Shown: positions 44,854-54,110 of the stretch, one piece after another
How the letters are laid out: every line of letters starts with the position of its first letter
Position numbering within the stretch: position 1 is the first letter of the stretch
Assembly: GCA_965230565.1 (NCBI GenBank)
Contig: CBDDLH010000015.1
Location: 620,001 to 684,000 of the forward strand
Length of the DNA: 64,000 bases
Direction: 5' to 3'
DNA from: BCD1 sp965230565
GTDB taxonomy: Bacteria > Bacteroidota > Bacteroidia > Chitinophagales > Saprospiraceae
Program-made: the position numbers and the translations under genes
The notes under the pieces: model-generated
What the model saw: only the letters and a program-made list of their open reading frames with translations
Databases searched by the model: none
What the model was told of the DNA's origin: nothing

Positions 44854-46167
44854 TTAGTGCCCGGATCTCTCCGGAAACGATAATCCCTCTTCGGAATCCC
44901 GCCACAAATGCCCCTTCGAAATCTCCCCTACCCTCGAACACCCCGACAACCGCATCGTCAATTCAAACTCCGCCAACATATTCTTGATTACCTCTTCAAC
45001 ACCCTGAGCCCCTTTCAACGCCAATCCATAAACATAAGGACGACCAATACAAACAGCAGAAGCACCCAAAGCCATGGCAATAAACATATCCGCCCCACTG
45101 CGTACACCACTATCCATAATCACCGGCACCTTGCCATCAGCAACTCTCACGATATCCGGCAAAGCTTCAATAGCTGCAATATTATAATCGATCTGACGCC
45201 CTCCATGATTGGAAACAATGATGCCGTCCACTCCATGATCCAAAGCCTTCTGGGCATCCTGCGGGTGAAGAATGCCTTTGATGAGAATCGGTAATTTGGT
45301 GGCTTCCCGCAACTTGATCAAATCATCCCAATTCAATGCCGTATTGGTAAAAATATCGACAAATTTCCGCACGGCTTTTAAAGGCAGACCAGTGAAAAGA
45401 TTTTTGAAAAAATTGCCCTCATAACGCCAGTTTAACGCCAGCAAAGTGGCGATGGCACCAAGACTCGGTTTCGGCTTTTGAATAGGTGCCGACAAAGGTT
45501 CATGGATCAACTGCTTAAATACTGGGTCACTGGTATATTGCGCAATGCCTTTACCTCTCAAATAGGGCAAATGCCCCAGATCCAGATCACGAACCCGCCA
45601 ACCGGCAAGTTTCGTATCTACCGTCAGGACAATTGCCTCGCAGCCGGATTGCTCCGCACGATCTACAAAACTCTTCATCAAAGCATCCGACCTTCCCCAG
45701 TATAATTGAAACCAACGGGGAGCATCCTCCATTTCTGCAGTAATTTGTTCCGTAGTAAAAGAAGCCTGACTGGAAATGATGAAAGGCGTCCGAGTTTTGG
45801 CCGCAGCCCTGGCTACCGCAATATCTGCTTTTTTGTGAGCAATTTCAATCACTCCCACCGGAGCCAGCATCAAGGGAGAAGCCAGTTTCCTGCCAAACAT
45901 TTCTATCGAAAGATCCGGCGATGAAACATCATTCAGCATCCTTGGCATAATCCGCCATTTTGAAAAAGCCTCCTCATTATTGACCATCCCCTGCTCCTTC
46001 CCGGCACCTCCCGCAATAGAAGCAAAATTCTCCTCAGACAAGACCTCCTTCGCCCTGGCTTCGAGCTCAGAAAAGGCCACAGGAATTAAAGGCTTCCGGT
46101 TACCCATCCCCCGCATAAAGATTTCTTTCTGACGATCGAGTACACTGAATTGAAAAGACTTTTTCAT
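44854..46167 (-). CDS. FMN-dependent alpha-hydroxy-acid oxidase/dehydrogenase
   Basis: A 437-residue member of the family with lactate dehydrogenase LldD, glycolate oxidase and lactate 2-monooxygenase. Motifs include PLMLAPVGVIEIAHK, FQLYWGRSD, the catalytic SNHGGRQIDY, and DSGVRSGADMFIAMALGASAVCIGRPYVYG. Probably oxidises lactate or a related 2-hydroxy acid. The frame continues upstream to 46338, but that part translates a GC-rich intergenic repeat; the ATG at 46167 (MKKSFQFSVLDRQKE) fits the family start. Confidence 0.9.
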   Translation of the reverse strand: MKKSFQFSVLDRQKEIFMRGMGNRKPLIPVAFSELEARAKEVLSEENFASIAGGAGKEQGMVNNEEAFSKWRIMPRMLNDVSSPDLSIEMFGRKLASPLMLAPVGVIEIAHKKADIAVARAAAKTRTPFIISSQASFTTEQITAEMEDAPRWFQLYWGRSDALMKSFVDRAEQSGCEAIVLTVDTKLAGWRVRDLDLGHLPYLRGKGIAQYTSDPVFKQLIHEPLSAPIQKPKPSLGAIATLLALNWRYEGNFFKNLFTGLPLKAVRKFVDIFTNTALNWDDLIKLREATKLPILIKGILHPQDAQKALDHGVDGIIVSNHGGRQIDYNIAAIEALPDIVRVADGKVPVIMDSGVRSGADMFIAMALGASAVCIGRPYVYGLALKGAQGVEEVIKNMLAEFELTMRLSGCSRVGEISKGHLWRDSEEGLSFPERSGH

Positions 46168-46345
46168 TCTGGAAAGATACAATTTTATTAAATTGGGACC
46201 CCGCCATTGTTTCACTTGGCGCCGGGCTGTCCACTTCGCTCCCATCCCTGGTACTGCTCGTCTCCCGGCATGATATGTCGAGGACAAGCTCTGCGCCGCC
46301 CTTCGCTCAACGCTCCGGCAAAAAACAACTACTCCCATCGTAACA

Positions 46346-46399
46346 GTAAACCGTCAATCGTCCACCGTAGGCCGTGATCCGTTTTCTCTCTACCGTTTT
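46346..46399. repeat. CGTNNNC heptamer array overlapping a gene's 3' end
   Basis: Units CGTCAAT, CGTCCAC, CGTAGGC, CGTGATC, then looser CGTTTTC copies, the family of 5751-5830 in the same orientation. It runs over the stop codon (46390-46392) of the FkbM gene. Confidence 0.6.
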
Positions 46400-47181
46400 C
46401 CCTCTGCCCTCAAAACCGCCACCGTATCCGCATCAAAAAACTTCAATTCATACCCCAACCCACGAAGATACTCCTGACAAGCTCCATAATCCTCTTCCGA
46501 CAAATGCGTATGCTCAAAAGCCACCACACCAGGCTTCATCAAATCAAAGTCAAATAATTTAATTACCTCATAATCAAACCCCTCTGTATCGATATGCAGC
46601 AAATCGACTTTTTTTACATCATACTCCTTTATCAAAGTGGGAAAATTAACACATTGAACATCGTCCCAGGTAATGTAATCCTCCTTATTCTCCGGAGGCG
46701 TGATCCCATATTTCTTGCATTGCCTGTCCACATGCCCGTCAGCAATCCTGTCCTCCACATGCTGCCGCAAAAAAGAACTGATCCCGCTGGCCCATCGGTC
46801 ATCTGAAAAGGCGATCTTGTACAATTTTTTGGGCTCGTTATTGTCTGCAATAGCCTTATTCACCAGATGTACCTGCCCTCTGGGATATACTTTCGACAGT
46901 TTGGCAAAAGCCCTCGACTGTGGTTCCATCATGATCCCTTTCCACTGGTCTCTTTTAATAAATTTATACAACGGATCGTGCTGGACCCCGTCGTTACTAC
47001 CGACCTGAATGAAGAAAATGTTTGGCGTCTTTCTGGAATATTCATCCAAAAATTCAACAAAGGTGCCGGGTTTGGGCTTCCACATGGATTTATAATACCA
47101 GCGAACAATGGCCGGATTGGAAGCGAGCAGTTTTACCCGAAACTTAGTAAAAAGGGACTTAATTAAGCTTTTGGCATTCAT
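46390..47181 (-). CDS. FkbM-family methyltransferase
   Basis: 263 residues with the class I SAM fold: FIQVGSNDGVQHDP (motif I), GIMMEPQSRAF, and VDLLHIDTEGFDYEVIKLF, which place it in the FkbM branch that methylates sugar hydroxyls or other oxygens on secondary metabolites and polysaccharides. No signal peptide. Its last codons and stop lie inside the heptamer array, so the C-terminus (VLRAEGKR) may have been reshaped by the repeat. Not in an obvious pathway cluster. Confidence 0.9.
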   Translation of the reverse strand: MNAKSLIKSLFTKFRVKLLASNPAIVRWYYKSMWKPKPGTFVEFLDEYSRKTPNIFFIQVGSNDGVQHDPLYKFIKRDQWKGIMMEPQSRAFAKLSKVYPRGQVHLVNKAIADNNEPKKLYKIAFSDDRWASGISSFLRQHVEDRIADGHVDRQCKKYGITPPENKEDYITWDDVQCVNFPTLIKEYDVKKVDLLHIDTEGFDYEVIKLFDFDLMKPGVVAFEHTHLSEEDYGACQEYLRGLGYELKFFDADTVAVLRAEGKR

Positions 47182-47247
47182 CCGGTAAATGTATGGATTT
47201 GATTTGATGATCGTAAAAGCCCATTCAAAAATTTAATGAGACTCCAT

Positions 47248-47285
47248 AAAAAAAGCGCAAGATCCGTTACTACGAACCTCGCGCA
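47248..47285 (-). terminator. Terminator after hppD
   Basis: On the minus strand GCGCGAG pairs with CTTGCGC (one bulge), followed by TTTTTTT. A separate AACCGTACGGTT palindrome lies between it and the hppD stop. Confidence 0.7.
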
Positions 47286-47320
47286 TACCTTGCTAACCGT
47301 ACGGTTATTTTTTGACTATT

Positions 47321-48445
47321 TTAAAGCGTTCCTCTCAGCTCCTGCTCCCGCTCAATGGATTCAAACAAGGCCTTGAAGTTACCTTTGCCAAATGACCTGG
47401 CTCCGGCACGCTGAATGATTTCATAAAATACGGTTGGACGATCCTGTACTGGCTTGGTAAAGATCTGCAACAGATACCCTTCTTCGTCGCGGTCAACCAG
47501 AATATTAAGTCTTCTCAGTTCTTCGATTTCCTCCTTGATCTCTCCTACCCTTTCGGTAAGATCATCATAATAATTGTCAGGCACATATAAGAAATCCACA
47601 CCATTCTTACGAAGTTGATCAACCGTGTAGATAATGTCATCTGTCGCCATGGCAACATGCTGCACCCCGGCAGTTTTGTAAAAATCGAGATACTCTTCGA
47701 TCTGTGATTTCTTGCGACCATCGGCAGGTTCGTTGATCGGGAACTTGATGTAACCATTTCCGTTGGAGACTACTTTACTCATCAAAGCTGTGTACTCAGT
47801 GGAAATATCCTTGTCATCAAAGGACAACAATAAATTGAAGCCCATTACATTTTTATAAAACTCAACCCACTCATTCATCTGTCCTAACTCTACATTTCCA
47901 ACACAGTGGTCTATATAGCGGAAACCAAGCGGTTTGATCTCCATGGTACTCTTTCTGGCCACAAATCCTGGCATGAACGGACCATGGTAATTTTTACGCT
48001 CAACGAAAGTGTGAATAGTCTCCCCATAGGTATAAATGGAGGCAGTTCTGATCACACCATGTTCATCTTCCATAACCTGAAGTGGAGCTGCTGATTTTGC
48101 ACCTCTTTCTACAGCAATATTATAAGCACTCTCAGCATCCACAACTTCCAGTGCCAAAACTTTGACACCGTCGCCGTGTAATTTTACGTGTTCTGCAATC
48201 GGATGATCCGGGGTCAGGGCTGCAGTCAATACAAAACGGATCTTTCCTTGTTGCAAAACGTAAGACACCTTTTCCTTATCTCCCGTCTCCAATCCACTAA
48301 AAGCTACGAGTTCAAACCCAAAGGCCGACTGATAATAATGTGCCGCCTGCTTGGCATTGGACACATAAAATTCAACGTGGTCCGTTCCGATCAAAGCCAT
48401 CGGATCCTTCTGCACGTCTGGTCTGTTTAATGTTTCTGTATGCAT
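47321..48445 (-). CDS. hppD: 4-hydroxyphenylpyruvate dioxygenase
   Basis: Converts 4-hydroxyphenylpyruvate to homogentisate (tyrosine breakdown). 374 residues, two VOC domains (about 15-155 and 175-330), the iron ligands in the second: His in IDHCVGNVE, His in VQHVAMATDD, Glu in FYEIIQRAG. The ending SFGKGNFKALFESIEREQELRG is the family signature. Downstream of hmgA on the same strand; together they perform two successive steps. A 155-base gap with a GC-rich repeat separates them, so co-transcription is likely but not certain. Confidence 0.97.
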   Translation of the reverse strand: MHTETLNRPDVQKDPMALIGTDHVEFYVSNAKQAAHYYQSAFGFELVAFSGLETGDKEKVSYVLQQGKIRFVLTAALTPDHPIAEHVKLHGDGVKVLALEVVDAESAYNIAVERGAKSAAPLQVMEDEHGVIRTASIYTYGETIHTFVERKNYHGPFMPGFVARKSTMEIKPLGFRYIDHCVGNVELGQMNEWVEFYKNVMGFNLLLSFDDKDISTEYTALMSKVVSNGNGYIKFPINEPADGRKKSQIEEYLDFYKTAGVQHVAMATDDIIYTVDQLRKNGVDFLYVPDNYYDDLTERVGEIKEEIEELRRLNILVDRDEEGYLLQIFTKPVQDRPTVFYEIIQRAGARSFGKGNFKALFESIEREQELRGTL

Positions 48446-48601
48446 GGTTTTATTTTATTTTTAAGTGATTTTATTTACTTTTTTGAACTACCGTACTCTT
48501 TTTCCTCCCGACACTACGTGTACATTCGATATGAAATCTCACCTGCCTGTCGTTGCGGCAGCAGACAGGTTCGGGATGTCGCTTTCGCTCCACTTGCTCC
48601 C

Positions 48602-49756
48602 CTATTCCAGCCAGCTTTTGTGATAATCCGGATCTTCGATATCCATGGCGTAATTGGTCAGTTGTAATGGTGCAAATGTATCCACCATCACCGCAAGTTC
48701 TTTCGTTTCCTTCTGGCCAATACTGCGCTCAACTGCTCCCATATGCGGTCCGTGCGGAATGCCCGCCGGGTGCAAACTCAACATACCGGCTTCTACATGA
48801 TTACGGCTCATAAAATCACCATCCACATAGTACAATACCTCGTCACTATCGATATTACTATGGTTGTAAGGAGCCGGAATGGCTAGTGGGTGATAATCGT
48901 ACAACCTTGGCACAAACGAACAAATCACAAAACCCTTTGTAGCAAAAGTCTGATGAATCGGAGGAGGCAGGTGCACTCGCCCGGTGATTGGCTCAAAGTT
49001 GTGTATTGAAAATGCGTAGGGATAACAATACCCGTCCCAGCCTACCACTCCGAAAGGATGATTGAGGTAGGAATACGGATACATCATATCCTGTTTTTTG
49101 ATGAAGATTTTGAATTCCCCCTGCTCATCAAAGGTTTCGAGATCCTGAGGTTTACGAATATCTCTTTCACAGAATGGTGAATGTTCCGTCAGTTGTCCGA
49201 ATTGATTCCTGTATCTCCGCGGAGTGGTAATCGGAGTGGCAGATTCCACGATCAATAACCGATTATCCTCATCTTTAAAAGTCATTTGATAGACTGTTCC
49301 CCTCGGGATAATCAGATAATCTCCATATCCAAAAGGAATCTGACCGTACATGGTTTTTAACACCCCTTCTCCTTTGTGAATAAAGATCATTTCATCAGAA
49401 TCTGCATTCTTGAAGAAATGATCCGTCATGCTCTTTCTGGGTGCAGACAAGATGATCTTACAGTCATTGTTCACCAAAACCGGTTTACGACTTTTGAGAT
49501 AATCGTCTTCCTGACTGATCTTAAAACCTTTAAGACTTCTGTGTTTCAAATCCTTATTATGCACAATGGTAGGAGCTACAGAATAAGGCTCTCCGACCTG
49601 CAGGATCTGGGTGGGAGGATTTGAATGGTAAATAAGGGAATACAAATCGTCAAACCCAATAGTGGAGAATAACTCCTCGTGATAGAGGGACCCGTCTTCC
49701 TTTCTGAACTGTGTATGACGCTTTGGCGGAATCTTTCCCAAACGGTAATAATGCAT
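48602..49756 (-). CDS. hmgA: Homogentisate 1,2-dioxygenase
   Basis: Opens the homogentisate ring to maleylacetoacetate. 384 residues, a cupin-fold iron enzyme of the shorter bacterial type. MHYYRLGKIPPKRHTQFRK at the start, DEMIFIHKGEGVLKTMYG and FGYGDYLIIPRG in the first half, VGWDGYCYPYAF, and ligand region HPAGIPHGPHMGAVE. Lies between its likely regulator (MarR, 52 bases upstream) and hppD. No fumarylacetoacetase is visible to complete the route. Confidence 0.95.
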   Translation of the reverse strand: MHYYRLGKIPPKRHTQFRKEDGSLYHEELFSTIGFDDLYSLIYHSNPPTQILQVGEPYSVAPTIVHNKDLKHRSLKGFKISQEDDYLKSRKPVLVNNDCKIILSAPRKSMTDHFFKNADSDEMIFIHKGEGVLKTMYGQIPFGYGDYLIIPRGTVYQMTFKDEDNRLLIVESATPITTPRRYRNQFGQLTEHSPFCERDIRKPQDLETFDEQGEFKIFIKKQDMMYPYSYLNHPFGVVGWDGYCYPYAFSIHNFEPITGRVHLPPPIHQTFATKGFVICSFVPRLYDYHPLAIPAPYNHSNIDSDEVLYYVDGDFMSRNHVEAGMLSLHPAGIPHGPHMGAVERSIGQKETKELAVMVDTFAPLQLTNYAMDIEDPDYHKSWLE

Positions 49757-49808
49757 GGTAATATTGGTTATGGTTAAAGCTGCGGCAAAACAAAAGATTG
49801 GTTCAAAA

Positions 49809-50270
49809 CTATTCTTTTGTCTGTACTTTTATATTTTCAAAAATGTGATTCAAGCTTTCCGTGAGCTGGGTAATCGCTTCGTCATCCAAACCCGCCCAGG
49901 CTGTCTGTCGACCGGCTTTCATATAGGGCCAGACTTCTTCGACTTTCAGTTTACCGGAAGTTGTCAACTGCACCTTAAATCTGCGCCTGTCAGAAGTATC
50001 GGGCACTCTGGCGATCAAGTCTTTCTCTTCCAGTAAATCAAGGATACGGGTAACGGTCGGAGCATCCTTAAATACCGCTTTCGCAATGTCCAGCTGATTC
50101 TGTCCATCCTCTTTGTCCAGTTGATTCAGCACCACCCATTGGTCCACCGTAATTCCGGCATCAGCGGCAATGAGTCGCTCCTGGAAGAATCGCTTCATCC
50201 TTTTGGCAGTCCTTTCCAGAATGACTGCTGAGGTTGCCAGTTTTTTATCTAATTCAGAAATAATTTCCAT
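49809..50270 (-). CDS. MarR-family transcriptional regulator
   Basis: 153 residues with the winged helix-turn-helix of MarR (NQLDIAKAVFKDAPTVTRILDLLEEKDLIARVPDTSDRRRF, DxRxx wing) between dimerisation helices. Its stop is 52 bases from hmgA on the same strand, so the regulator probably leads the homogentisate unit and represses it. Its own leader carries a duplicated TAGTTAGTG that could be the operator. The ligand is plausibly an aromatic acid of the pathway (inference). Confidence 0.9.
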   Translation of the reverse strand: MEIISELDKKLATSAVILERTAKRMKRFFQERLIAADAGITVDQWVVLNQLDKEDGQNQLDIAKAVFKDAPTVTRILDLLEEKDLIARVPDTSDRRRFKVQLTTSGKLKVEEVWPYMKAGRQTAWAGLDDEAITQLTESLNHIFENIKVQTKE

Positions 50271-50280
50271 AATTACTCAT

Positions 50281-50321
50281 TAGTTAGTGCAAATATAGTT
50301 AGTGTACTAATTATTTGCAAG
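50281..50321 (-). promoter_or_regulatory. Promoter and likely MarR operator
   Basis: On the minus strand TATATTTG (50297-50290) is a Bacteroidota -7 box, with CTTG (50321-50318) at the right 20-base spacing. Direct copies of TAGTTAGTG (50281-50289, 50296-50304) overlap it, one helical turn and a half apart, a plausible binding site for the MarR dimer. Confidence 0.55.
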
Positions 50322-50373
50322 CTAAAGATTGTATTTTATAATACAATTCATAAACTATTTATTGGATTTCTCC

Positions 50374-50492
50374 TCCGACAAAGCCTGTCCCGTACCTGTC
50401 TGCTCTCGGCATCGCCAGGCAGGCACAAGTGTCGGGGGCGTCGCCTTTCATTCTCCATGGCCAACACAAAGGCAAAGCCTTGAACAAAAACT
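50374..50492. repeat. GC-rich REP-like repeat, copy A
   Basis: Begins CCGACAAAGCCTGTCCCGT and includes ACCTGTCTGCTC, GTGTCGGGG, GTCGCCTTTC and AAAGGCAAAGCCTTGAA. A second copy is at 55848-55952 and a partial, inverted relative at about 48505-48600 upstream of hppD. Confidence 0.7.
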
Positions 50493-50515
50493 ACCAACGG
50501 GTACTGGTCTGAAAA

Positions 50516-50947
50516 CTACTTCTGCTCATGAAAATTCACCACAATCTCAATCTCAGCGAACCTGCGGAACATTTCAATAACCCCGCAATATCTTTCAACT
50601 GACAGGTCGATGGCTTTTTGTATTTTATCTTTTTTCATCTCCTTACCATAAAAGTCATAAACTACTTTTACGGTTTTATAATATTTTGGATGCTCGTCAG
50701 TCAGTTCACCTGACACGGAAATACTGAAATCATCCACTTCCGCTCTCATTTTTTTCAATAAAGAAGCGACATCCATTCCGGTACAACCGGCGAGAGAGGT
50801 TAGCATCAAAGGTTTGGAACGTGAACCACGCCCTTCACCGCCAACTGCTTCAGCTGCATCAAGGGGGATCACAGCCCCGGGTACAGTAGCTTCAAAATGC
50901 ATCTTTTCTTTCCAGTCTACCTTTACTTCGTGTGTCATTGGATTCAT
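50516..50947 (-). CDS. OsmC-family protein
   Basis: 143 residues of the OsmC/Ohr fold, which reduces organic hydroperoxides via two cysteines. One lies in TSLAGCTGMDVASLL; the other in SVERYCGVIEMF. The strand GELTDEHPKYYKTVKVVYDFYG is typical. The ATG at 50938 (MTHEVKVDW) is an alternative start. Exact substrate (peroxide or thiol-ester) unknown. Upstream of the regulator gene on the same strand, separated by a REP-like repeat. Confidence 0.88.
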   Translation of the reverse strand: MNPMTHEVKVDWKEKMHFEATVPGAVIPLDAAEAVGGEGRGSRSKPLMLTSLAGCTGMDVASLLKKMRAEVDDFSISVSGELTDEHPKYYKTVKVVYDFYGKEMKKDKIQKAIDLSVERYCGVIEMFRRFAEIEIVVNFHEQK

Positions 50948-51103
50948 TTATTGTTTAAAATTAATTGTTATTTTTCAGGCCAAATGTTGTCAAAAATTAT
51001 ACAAATGTCTGTGATGCATGTATCAAATAGTTTTCTAGCTATGGAAATATGTCTATTTTTACCCACTGAAATCATCTAATTCATAACAAAACATTCAATA
51101 CAA

Positions 51104-53863
51104 ATGAATTTAACAAAGTATACTTTTCAAGTGTTGATCGGAATGGCACTTTTTTTACTGCCGCTCTCCGTATTCTCACAGGAACAAGACATGAAAATTC
51201 CTGATGGAATCAAAAAGAGAGCCAGTGTAGAAGGCATTACCGAATACAAGCTGAAAAACGGGTTGAAAGTATTACTTTTCCCTGACCAATCCAAGCCAAC
51301 CACTACTGTAAATATTACCTATCTGGTGGGATCACGTCACGAAGGATACGGGGAAACCGGAATGGCCCACCTCCTGGAGCACATGGTATTCCAGGGTACG
51401 CCTAACCACCCCGACATCCCTGCTGAACTTACAGAGCATGGAGCAAGACCAAACGGTACTACCTGGTACGACAGAACTAATTACTATGAAACGTTTAAAG
51501 CGACTGACGAAAACCTCGAATGGGCTCTCGATCTCGAAGCCGACAGAATGGTGAACTCCTACATCGCCAAAGAAGATCTGGAAAGTGAAATGACCGTTGT
51601 GCGTAACGAGTTTGAATCCGGAGAAAACAATCCTGAAGGGATTCTTTATGAAAGGGTTTTATCTTCAGCTTTCCTCTGGCACAACTACGGAAAGAGTACC
51701 ATCGGAGCAAGAGCAGATATCGAAAATGTTCCTATCGAACGCCTTCAGGCCTTTTACCGCAAATACTACCAGCCGGACAATGCTGTTCTGCTTGTAGCCG
51801 GTAAATTCGATGTGGAGAAGACCCTCCAGCTCATCGATGAGAAATTCAGCAAGATCCCAAAACCTGACCGTAAAAATGATCCTTTATTTGGAACGTATAC
51901 TAAAGACCCTACTCAGGATGGAGAACGCATGGTTACCCTCAAAAGAGTTGGTGATGTTCAGGCTGTTTCATGTGCTTACCACACACCTCCTGGATCGCAC
52001 CCTGATTACGCTGCGGTAGCTGTACTTGATGAGATCCTGACCAACGAGCCCTCAGGTCGGTTGTACAAAGAATTGGTAGAAACGCAAAAAGCTTCCAGCG
52101 TTCGGGGATTTGCTCCCGGATTGAAAGAAGGCGGATATGTATATTTCAGTGCTTCTGTTCGTAAGGATAAGTCTCTGGAAGACGCCAAAACCACTATGCT
52201 GAACACTTTGGACAATATTACTGAAAATGCCCCAACAGAAGAAGAGGTTGAACGTGCCAAGTCCCGTATCCTTAAATACTGGAACATGCAATTCACCGAT
52301 GCTAACCGTGTCGGATTGCAATTGAGTGAATACATCGCTCAGGGAGATTGGAGATTATTGTTCATTTTCCGGGATGCTATTGAAAAAGTGACTGTTGATG
52401 ATGTAATGTATGTTGCGGAGACCTACTACAAACCATCCAACAGAACTATAGGTATATTCATTCCTGAGGAAGCTCCGGAAAGAGCAGAAATTCCGGATGC
52501 ACCAAATCTCATCTCTCTCGTAAGAGGTTACAAAGGAAAAGAAGCTATTGCCCAGGGAGAAGAATTTGATCCTTCACCGGAAAACATCGAAAAGAGAACC
52601 AACAAGGTGATATTTGATGACGGTCTTGAAATAGCTCTTTTACAAAAAGAAAACCGTGGTGATGCAGTAGACGCTCGCCTGGTACTACGCTTCGGAACGC
52701 TGGATGACTTCAGAGGAAAATCAGAAATTTCCAACCTGACAGCTTCTATGCTGACCAAGGGAACGAAAAATATGACACGCCAGGAGATCCAGGATAAACT
52801 GGACGCCCTCAAGGCAACGGTGAATATTTCCGGTAACCTCAACAATGTTACCGCGACCATTAAAACAGAGAATCAGTATCTGCCGGAAGTGATTAAGCTC
52901 GTTGGCGAAATGCTCAAGGAACCTTCCTTCCCGGAAGAAGAATTCAACAAAATTGTTGAAGAGCAACTTTCAGGCATTGAATCTCAAATGTCAGAACCAC
53001 AGGCGGTGGCCGGTACACTTTTCAGTCAATTGGTACGCCCATACGACAAAGAAGATCCTCGCTACACAAAATCAATGGAAGAAAGTATCGAAGCTATCAA
53101 AGCGGTCAAACTCGATGACCTGAAATCTTTCTATAAAGATTTCTACGGTGCTTCAGATGCTACGATGTCCGTTGTAGGTGATTTTGATGAAAAAGCTATT
53201 GGCGCTTTGGCTGTGACAGAATTTGGCTTATGGAAAAGTCCTAAGAAATTCAAGCGCATCGTTTCGGCTTATAAGCCAACCAAACCTGCCAACGAAAAAC
53301 TATACACTCCTGACAAGGCCAATGCCATGTTCCTCGCTGGAGTTACTATTCCAATGGGACAGGATAATGATGATTACCCGGCTATGGTATTGGGTAATTT
53401 CATGCTTGGAGGTGGATTCCTTAACTCACGCCTCGCTACCCGTATCCGTCAGGATGAAGGTTTAAGTTATGGTGTTGGATCTTTCTTCAATGCAAGAGCT
53501 CTTGATGAAAATGCAGTATTCGGCGCATATGCCATTTATGCTCCTGAAAATGTTAAAAAACTGGAGCAGGCATTCAAAGAAGAGATCACTAAAGTTGTTG
53601 AAAAAGGCTTTACTGCAGAAGAACTGGAAGCTGCCAAAACAGGTTGGTTGCAGTCACGCGAAGTAGGCCGTTCAAACGACCGTGGCCTGGCCTCTACCCT
53701 GGAAAGTAATCTTTATTATGACAGAGATATGATGTGGGCTGCCGAATTTGAAGAAAAAGTCAAAAATCTTACCGTAGAGCAAGTAAATGCTGCTATGAAA
53801 AAATACCTGCAGGATCCTGAGAAATTCGTTTACGTGAAAGCGGGAGATTTCGAGAAATCGTAA
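51104..53863 (+). CDS. Secreted M16-family (insulinase-like) zinc protease, two-domain
   Basis: 919 residues: signal peptide (about 1-26, ending VFSQE), an active M16 domain with the inverted zinc motif HLLEH (in GETGMAHLLEHMVFQG) and the distal Glu region (VRNEFESGENN), then a second, inactive M16 half starting about 500 that shares the fold and supplies the C-terminal specificity site (GGGFLNSRLATRIRQDEGLSYGVGS). Acts in the periplasm, degrading short peptides. No T9SS tail. Followed by a clear terminator. Confidence 0.93.
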   Translation: MNLTKYTFQVLIGMALFLLPLSVFSQEQDMKIPDGIKKRASVEGITEYKLKNGLKVLLFPDQSKPTTTVNITYLVGSRHEGYGETGMAHLLEHMVFQGTPNHPDIPAELTEHGARPNGTTWYDRTNYYETFKATDENLEWALDLEADRMVNSYIAKEDLESEMTVVRNEFESGENNPEGILYERVLSSAFLWHNYGKSTIGARADIENVPIERLQAFYRKYYQPDNAVLLVAGKFDVEKTLQLIDEKFSKIPKPDRKNDPLFGTYTKDPTQDGERMVTLKRVGDVQAVSCAYHTPPGSHPDYAAVAVLDEILTNEPSGRLYKELVETQKASSVRGFAPGLKEGGYVYFSASVRKDKSLEDAKTTMLNTLDNITENAPTEEEVERAKSRILKYWNMQFTDANRVGLQLSEYIAQGDWRLLFIFRDAIEKVTVDDVMYVAETYYKPSNRTIGIFIPEEAPERAEIPDAPNLISLVRGYKGKEAIAQGEEFDPSPENIEKRTNKVIFDDGLEIALLQKENRGDAVDARLVLRFGTLDDFRGKSEISNLTASMLTKGTKNMTRQEIQDKLDALKATVNISGNLNNVTATIKTENQYLPEVIKLVGEMLKEPSFPEEEFNKIVEEQLSGIESQMSEPQAVAGTLFSQLVRPYDKEDPRYTKSMEESIEAIKAVKLDDLKSFYKDFYGASDATMSVVGDFDEKAIGALAVTEFGLWKSPKKFKRIVSAYKPTKPANEKLYTPDKANAMFLAGVTIPMGQDNDDYPAMVLGNFMLGGGFLNSRLATRIRQDEGLSYGVGSFFNARALDENAVFGAYAIYAPENVKKLEQAFKEEITKVVEKGFTAEELEAAKTGWLQSREVGRSNDRGLASTLESNLYYDRDMMWAAEFEEKVKNLTVEQVNAAMKKYLQDPEKFVYVKAGDFEKS

Positions 53864-53910
53864 GCACCGAACCTGTCTTCCACCAGGAAGATTTATTCGG
53901 TTGTAAAAAT

Positions 53911-53952
53911 AAAAACGGGCAGTTTCCCTTCGGATGCTGTCCGTTTTTATTT
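53911..53952 (+). terminator. Terminator after the M16 protease
   Basis: AAAAACGGGCAG pairs with CTGTCCGTTTTT (one G-U step), followed by ATTTT. It starts about 48 bases past the stop. Confidence 0.8.
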
Positions 53953-53973
53953 TCAAAAGTTAAAATTTGTATA

Positions 53974-54010
53974 ACTTAGTTTCGTTTTTAAACTAAGTGA
54001 TGTATATTTG
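53974..54010 (+). promoter_or_regulatory. Candidate nadE promoter with overlapping inverted repeat
   Basis: TATATTTG (54003-54010) fits the -7 element, with TTTC at the -33 position (53980-53983). A 9-bp inverted repeat ACTTAGTTT/AAACTAAGT (53974-53982, 53990-53998) covers the -33 and spacer and could bind a repressor. An ACCGCAGAG-family repeat (about 54026-54066) follows before the gene. Confidence 0.45.
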
Positions 54011-54110
54011 CGTTACATAAAAAAACCTCCGCGATCTCTGAGACTACTCAGAGCACTCTGTGGTTAAAAAAAATTATTGTTATCACCCTTAACAATCACA
54101 CAACACTCGA

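Noticed and set aside
46168..46338. N-terminal extension of the FMN hydroxyacid oxidase
   Set aside because: It translates a GC-rich intergenic repeat into Arg/Ala-rich sequence with no signal peptide; the ATG at 46167 fits the family.
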